From an uncultured Modestobacter sp. (GTDB lineage Bacteria > Actinomycetota > Actinomycetes > Mycobacteriales > Geodermatophilaceae), in assembly GCF_947486615.1 (NCBI RefSeq), contig NZ_CANKUD010000004.1:62001-126000 (forward strand): a stretch of DNA of 64,000 nucleotides. Direction: 5' to 3'. The notes beneath the pieces are model-generated. The model saw nothing but the letters and a program-made list of their open reading frames with translations, was not told the DNA's origin and did not search any database. The first letter of the stretch is position 1; every line of letters starts with the position of its first letter. The position numbers were made by a program, and so were the translations under genes. Shown here one piece after another: positions 59,758 through 64,000 of the stretch.

Positions 59758-60522
59758 TCAGGCCTCGACGTCCACGGTGAGTGCCCGGTGGTCCGACAGC
59801 GGCAGCCGCGGGGCCGAGGTGGCGGTCACCCGGCCCAGCGATCCCCGCAGCAGCACGTGGTCCAGCTGCCGGTCCGGCTCCTCCAGCGGGAAGGTCAGGC
59901 CCTCGGCCAGCGGCGCCCAGCCGGTCACCGCGGCCGGTGTCGGCGGGGTCATGTTCAGGTCGCCCATCAGCACCAGCGGCCCCGGGAACGCGGTCAGGTC
60001 CCGGCGCAGCCGGCGCAGCTGCAACCGGTTCCAGCCGGGCACGAACGACAGGTGGGTGTTGACCACGGTCAGCTCGCCGTGCGGGGTCTGCACCACCGTG
60101 ACGACCGCGGCCCGCGGCTCCTCGTGCACCTTGATCACCTTGCGTGGCCCGGGCAGCCACATCGGGAAGGTGAACGGGATCGCCGGCAGCCGGATCACCT
60201 GGCACGAGCGCACCGGGTACCGCGACAGCAACGCGATCCCGTACTCCGCCGTCCCGGGCTGCTCCCGGCCGGTGGCCGCCATCCAGGTGGCGCCCGGGGT
60301 GCCCGCGATCGCGGCGACGAACCGGTGGGCCACCGCGCCCATCGCCTCGGCGGCCACCGCGGTCAGGTCCGCGTGGTGCGAGCGGGGCTGCTCCCGGTCC
60401 ACCTCCTGCAGGGCGAGCACGTCCGCGTCCAGCTCCCGGACGGCGTCGGCGAAGCGGTCCACGTCGACCCGGTCGTCGGCCGGGGAGCGTCCGTGCAGGA
60501 TGTTGAAGGTCGCGAGTCGCAC
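59758..60522 (-). CDS. Endonuclease/exonuclease/phosphatase (EEP) family protein
   Basis: The 254-aa protein has the EEP fold motifs: VRLATFNILHGRSP (metal Asn), DVLALQEVDREQPRS (metal Glu), LTVVNTHLSFVPGWNRLQLR, LVLMGDLNMTPPT and LPLSDHRALTVDVEA (catalytic Asp-His). Such proteins cleave phosphodiesters in nucleic acids or lipids; the target here is unknown. GTG start with a weak ribosome site. Followed 20 nt later by the DUF393 gene. Confidence 0.92.
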   Translation of the reverse strand: MRLATFNILHGRSPADDRVDVDRFADAVRELDADVLALQEVDREQPRSHHADLTAVAAEAMGAVAHRFVAAIAGTPGATWMAATGREQPGTAEYGIALLSRYPVRSCQVIRLPAIPFTFPMWLPGPRKVIKVHEEPRAAVVTVVQTPHGELTVVNTHLSFVPGWNRLQLRRLRRDLTAFPGPLVLMGDLNMTPPTPAAVTGWAPLAEGLTFPLEEPDRQLDHVLLRGSLGRVTATSAPRLPLSDHRALTVDVEA

Positions 60523-60586
60523 GCGTGTGCGCCTACCCGTTCGGGTAGACGCACACCCGATCTGGCCGATGGACCCGAGGAGTTCT

Positions 60587-61138
60587 GTGACCGCCGACCG
60601 CGACGCCCTGCGGACCGCCCTGAAGCGCACGGCGTCTGCGCTCAAGCACGACGGCGTTCCGTTCGCCCTCGCCGGCGGCTATGCGCTGTGGGCCCACGGC
60701 GCCCCGGAGTCGGAGAACGACGTCGACTTCGTCGTCGCCGAGGGGGACACCGAGCGGGCCGCCAACGTGCTGGAGGCGGCCGGCTTCGAGATCGTCCGGC
60801 CGCCGGAGGACTGGCTGTTCAAGGCGTGCACCGACGGCGTCGTCGTCGACGTGCTGCACCGGGTCGTCGGCGAGCCGGTCGACGCCGAGCTGCTGGACCG
60901 CTCGGCGGAGATGGACCTGCTCGGCGTCCGGATGCCGGTGCTGCCGGCGACCGACCTGCTCAGCAGCAAGCTGCGGGCGATGACCGAGCACTACTGCGAC
61001 TTCGGCGCGCTGCTCCCGCAGGTGCGCGCCGTCCGGGAGCAGCTGGAGTGGGAGCGGCTGCGCAAGGAGGTCGACGGCAACGACTTCGCCGCGGCGTTCC
61101 TGTTCCTGGTCGACCGCTTGGGCGTGAGCACCGACTGA
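60587..61138 (+). CDS. Nucleotidyltransferase-fold protein
   Basis: The 183-aa protein has FALAGGYALWAHGAPESEND and VDFVVAEGDTERAANVLEAA, the GG...DxD pattern of the polymerase beta/AbiEii-like nucleotidyltransferases, followed by a helical C-terminal part (LLSSKLRAMTEHYCDFGALL). GAGGAG precedes the GTG. Proteins of this group can be toxins of toxin-antitoxin pairs or stand-alone transferases; no partner gene is adjacent. Confidence 0.85.
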   Translation: MTADRDALRTALKRTASALKHDGVPFALAGGYALWAHGAPESENDVDFVVAEGDTERAANVLEAAGFEIVRPPEDWLFKACTDGVVVDVLHRVVGEPVDAELLDRSAEMDLLGVRMPVLPATDLLSSKLRAMTEHYCDFGALLPQVRAVREQLEWERLRKEVDGNDFAAAFLFLVDRLGVSTD

Positions 61139-61154
61139 GCCCCGGACGACGAAC

Positions 61155-61184
61155 GGGCCGGCACCCCCGAGGGGGTGCCGGCCC
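61155..61184. terminator. Bidirectional terminator between the nucleotidyltransferase and sdhB
   Basis: GGGCCGGCACCCCC (61155-61168) pairs perfectly with GGGGGTGCCGGCCC (61171-61184), loop GA. It separates two convergent stop codons. Confidence 0.85.
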
Positions 61185-61190
61185 ATGAAG

Positions 61191-61242
61191 GACCCCGTCC
61201 TCCTCACCCCTCGCAAGCTCGGGGCGAGCCTCTGGACGGGGC
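61191..61242. repeat. Dispersed CG-rich inverted-repeat element before sdhB end
   Basis: GGACCCCGTCCTCC and GGACGGGGCC flank the core CCCTCGCAAGCTCGGGGCGAG. It lies just after the sdhB stop and probably forms a second terminator stem. The core matches elements at 35629 and 58570. Confidence 0.55.
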
Positions 61243-61245
61243 CGA

Positions 61246-62021
61246 TCAGCTCGTCGGCACCGCGCCGGCGCGCAGGGCGCCGAGCAGGTCGTGGTTGAGC
61301 CGGGAGATGGTCTCCATCGAGATGCCCTTCGGGCACACCGCGGAGCACTCGCCGATGTTGCTGCAGCCACCGAAGTCCTCGGCGTCCTGCTGGCCGACCA
61401 TCTTCAGCACCCGGGCGTCGCGCTCGGGCTGGCCCTGCGGCAGCAGCCCGAGGTGGGCCACCTTGGCGGCGGTGAACAGCATCGCCGAGCCGTTCGGGCA
61501 GGCCGCGACGCAGGCGCCGCAGCCGATGCAGGTCGCGGCGTCGAAGGCGGCGTCGGAGTCCTTCTTCGGCACCGGGACGGCGTGCGCGTCGGGGGCGGTG
61601 CCGGTCGGGACGCTGATGAACCCACCGGCGGAGATGATCCGGTCGAAGGCCGAGCGGTCGACCGCGAGGTCCTTGACCACCGGGAACCCACCGGAGCGCC
61701 ACGGCTCGATGTCCAGCACGTCGCCGTCGGAGAAGGACCGCATGTGCAGCTGGCAGACCGTGGCCTGCTCCGGGCCGTGCGCGATGCCGTTGATCATCAG
61801 CCCGCACGAGCCGCAGATGCCCTCGCGGCAGTCGTGGTCGAAGGCCACCGGGTCGTCGCCGTCGAGGATGAGCTTCTCGTTGAGGACGTCGAGCATCTCG
61901 AGGAACGACATGTCGGGCGAGACGTCGGTGACGTGGTAGGTCACCATCTTGCCCTTCTTGGTCGCGTCGCGCTGACGCCAGATGCGCAGCGTCAGGCTCA
62001 TGGTGCGTGTCTCGGTGCTGG

Positions 62022-62025
<4 letters not shown>
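61246..62025 (-). CDS. sdhB: Succinate dehydrogenase/fumarate reductase iron-sulphur subunit
   Basis: Carries electrons from SdhA to the membrane subunit. The 259-aa protein has the [2Fe-2S] ligands in [17 protein letters not shown] and a later Cys (ATVCQLH), the [4Fe-4S] motif [12 protein letters not shown] and the [3Fe-4S] region [16 protein letters not shown] chose the GTG at 62025, which overlaps the sdhA stop (GTGA) and has GGAG upstream, rather than the ATG at 62001. Confidence 0.96.
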
Positions 62026-63968
<1,943 letters not shown>

Positions 63969-63985
63969 GGGAGTGTCCTTCTCTC

Positions 63986-64000
63986 TCAGTCGATCAGGCC
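63986..64000 (-). CDS. Probable 3' end of sdhC (only last codons visible)
   Basis: The last 15 nt read GGC CTG ATC GAC TGA on the minus strand, directly before sdhA at the spacing expected for sdhC-sdhA-sdhB. Only four codons are present, so the call rests on operon context. Confidence 0.4.
   Translation of the reverse strand, partial: GLID

Overview
The window is a very GC-rich actinobacterial chromosome segment. The flagellar gene set, the mycobacterial-style succinate dehydrogenase, GlpX, DUF1707, DUF4245 and DUF6542 proteins, the frequent GTG starts and the GC-perfect hairpin terminators without U-tracts together suggest a motile member of the Geodermatophilaceae (Blastococcus, Modestobacter or Geodermatophilus type). 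That placement is an inference from gene content, not a database result.

Positions 1-25,700 are a flagellar island. Read 5' to 3' on the minus strand it runs: a FliA/WhiG-type sigma factor; fliC-fliD-fliS-(FliT-like); flgB-flgC-fliE-fliF-fliG-fliH-fliI-fliJ-(NlpC/P60+SLT hydrolase)-fliK-flgD-flgE; flbD-motA-motB-fliL; and fliM, which leaves the left edge. Divergently on the plus strand lie flgN-flgK-flgL-csrA. I found a repeated promoter-like signal, CTCAAG-N15-GCCGATGA and variants, at the head of each minus-strand unit. Terminator hairpins sit just upstream of it at the flgB, flbD and fliM units. It resembles sigma-28/FliA promoters and lets several start codons be corrected. The flagellin leader carries a hairpin with GGA in its loop, a likely target for the CsrA encoded nearby; no fliW is present in the locus.

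Directly downstream of csrA is an uncharacterised plus-strand module (22,526-25,669): five genes, three of them joined by 4-nt stop/start overlaps. Its largest member (376 aa) looks like a highly diverged sigma-70 family protein with a novel N-terminal half. This is my best candidate for an undescribed system.

Positions 25,700-42,000 are mostly housekeeping: a large NlpC/P60-M15 cell-wall enzyme, gltA, fumC, a DUF1707 protein, glpX, DUF4245, xseAB, a second M15 DD-carboxypeptidase, a lipid-droplet-associated-type protein, ispH, DUF6542, rmuC and ogt. Positions 42,000-51,100 hold an AdaA-AlkA fusion, an ABC exporter plus two-component system operon, ychF, a mandelate racemase-family dehydratase and small membrane proteins. 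Positions 51,100-64,000 hold selO, a retron-type reverse transcriptase with no visible effector, a LURP-one-like protein, a luciferase-like monooxygenase, a secreted NlpC/P60 endopeptidase with its own sigma-28-like promoter, an SGNH hydrolase, a DUF393 protein, an EEP-family nuclease/phosphatase, a nucleotidyltransferase, and sdhBA (with the last codons of a probable sdhC).

Convergent genes are separated by long perfect hairpins. Two minus-strand genes end in tandem repeats that duplicate their own stop codon. A family of CG-rich inverted repeats with a shared core is scattered through intergenic spaces. No tRNA, rRNA, CRISPR array or intact insertion sequence was seen.
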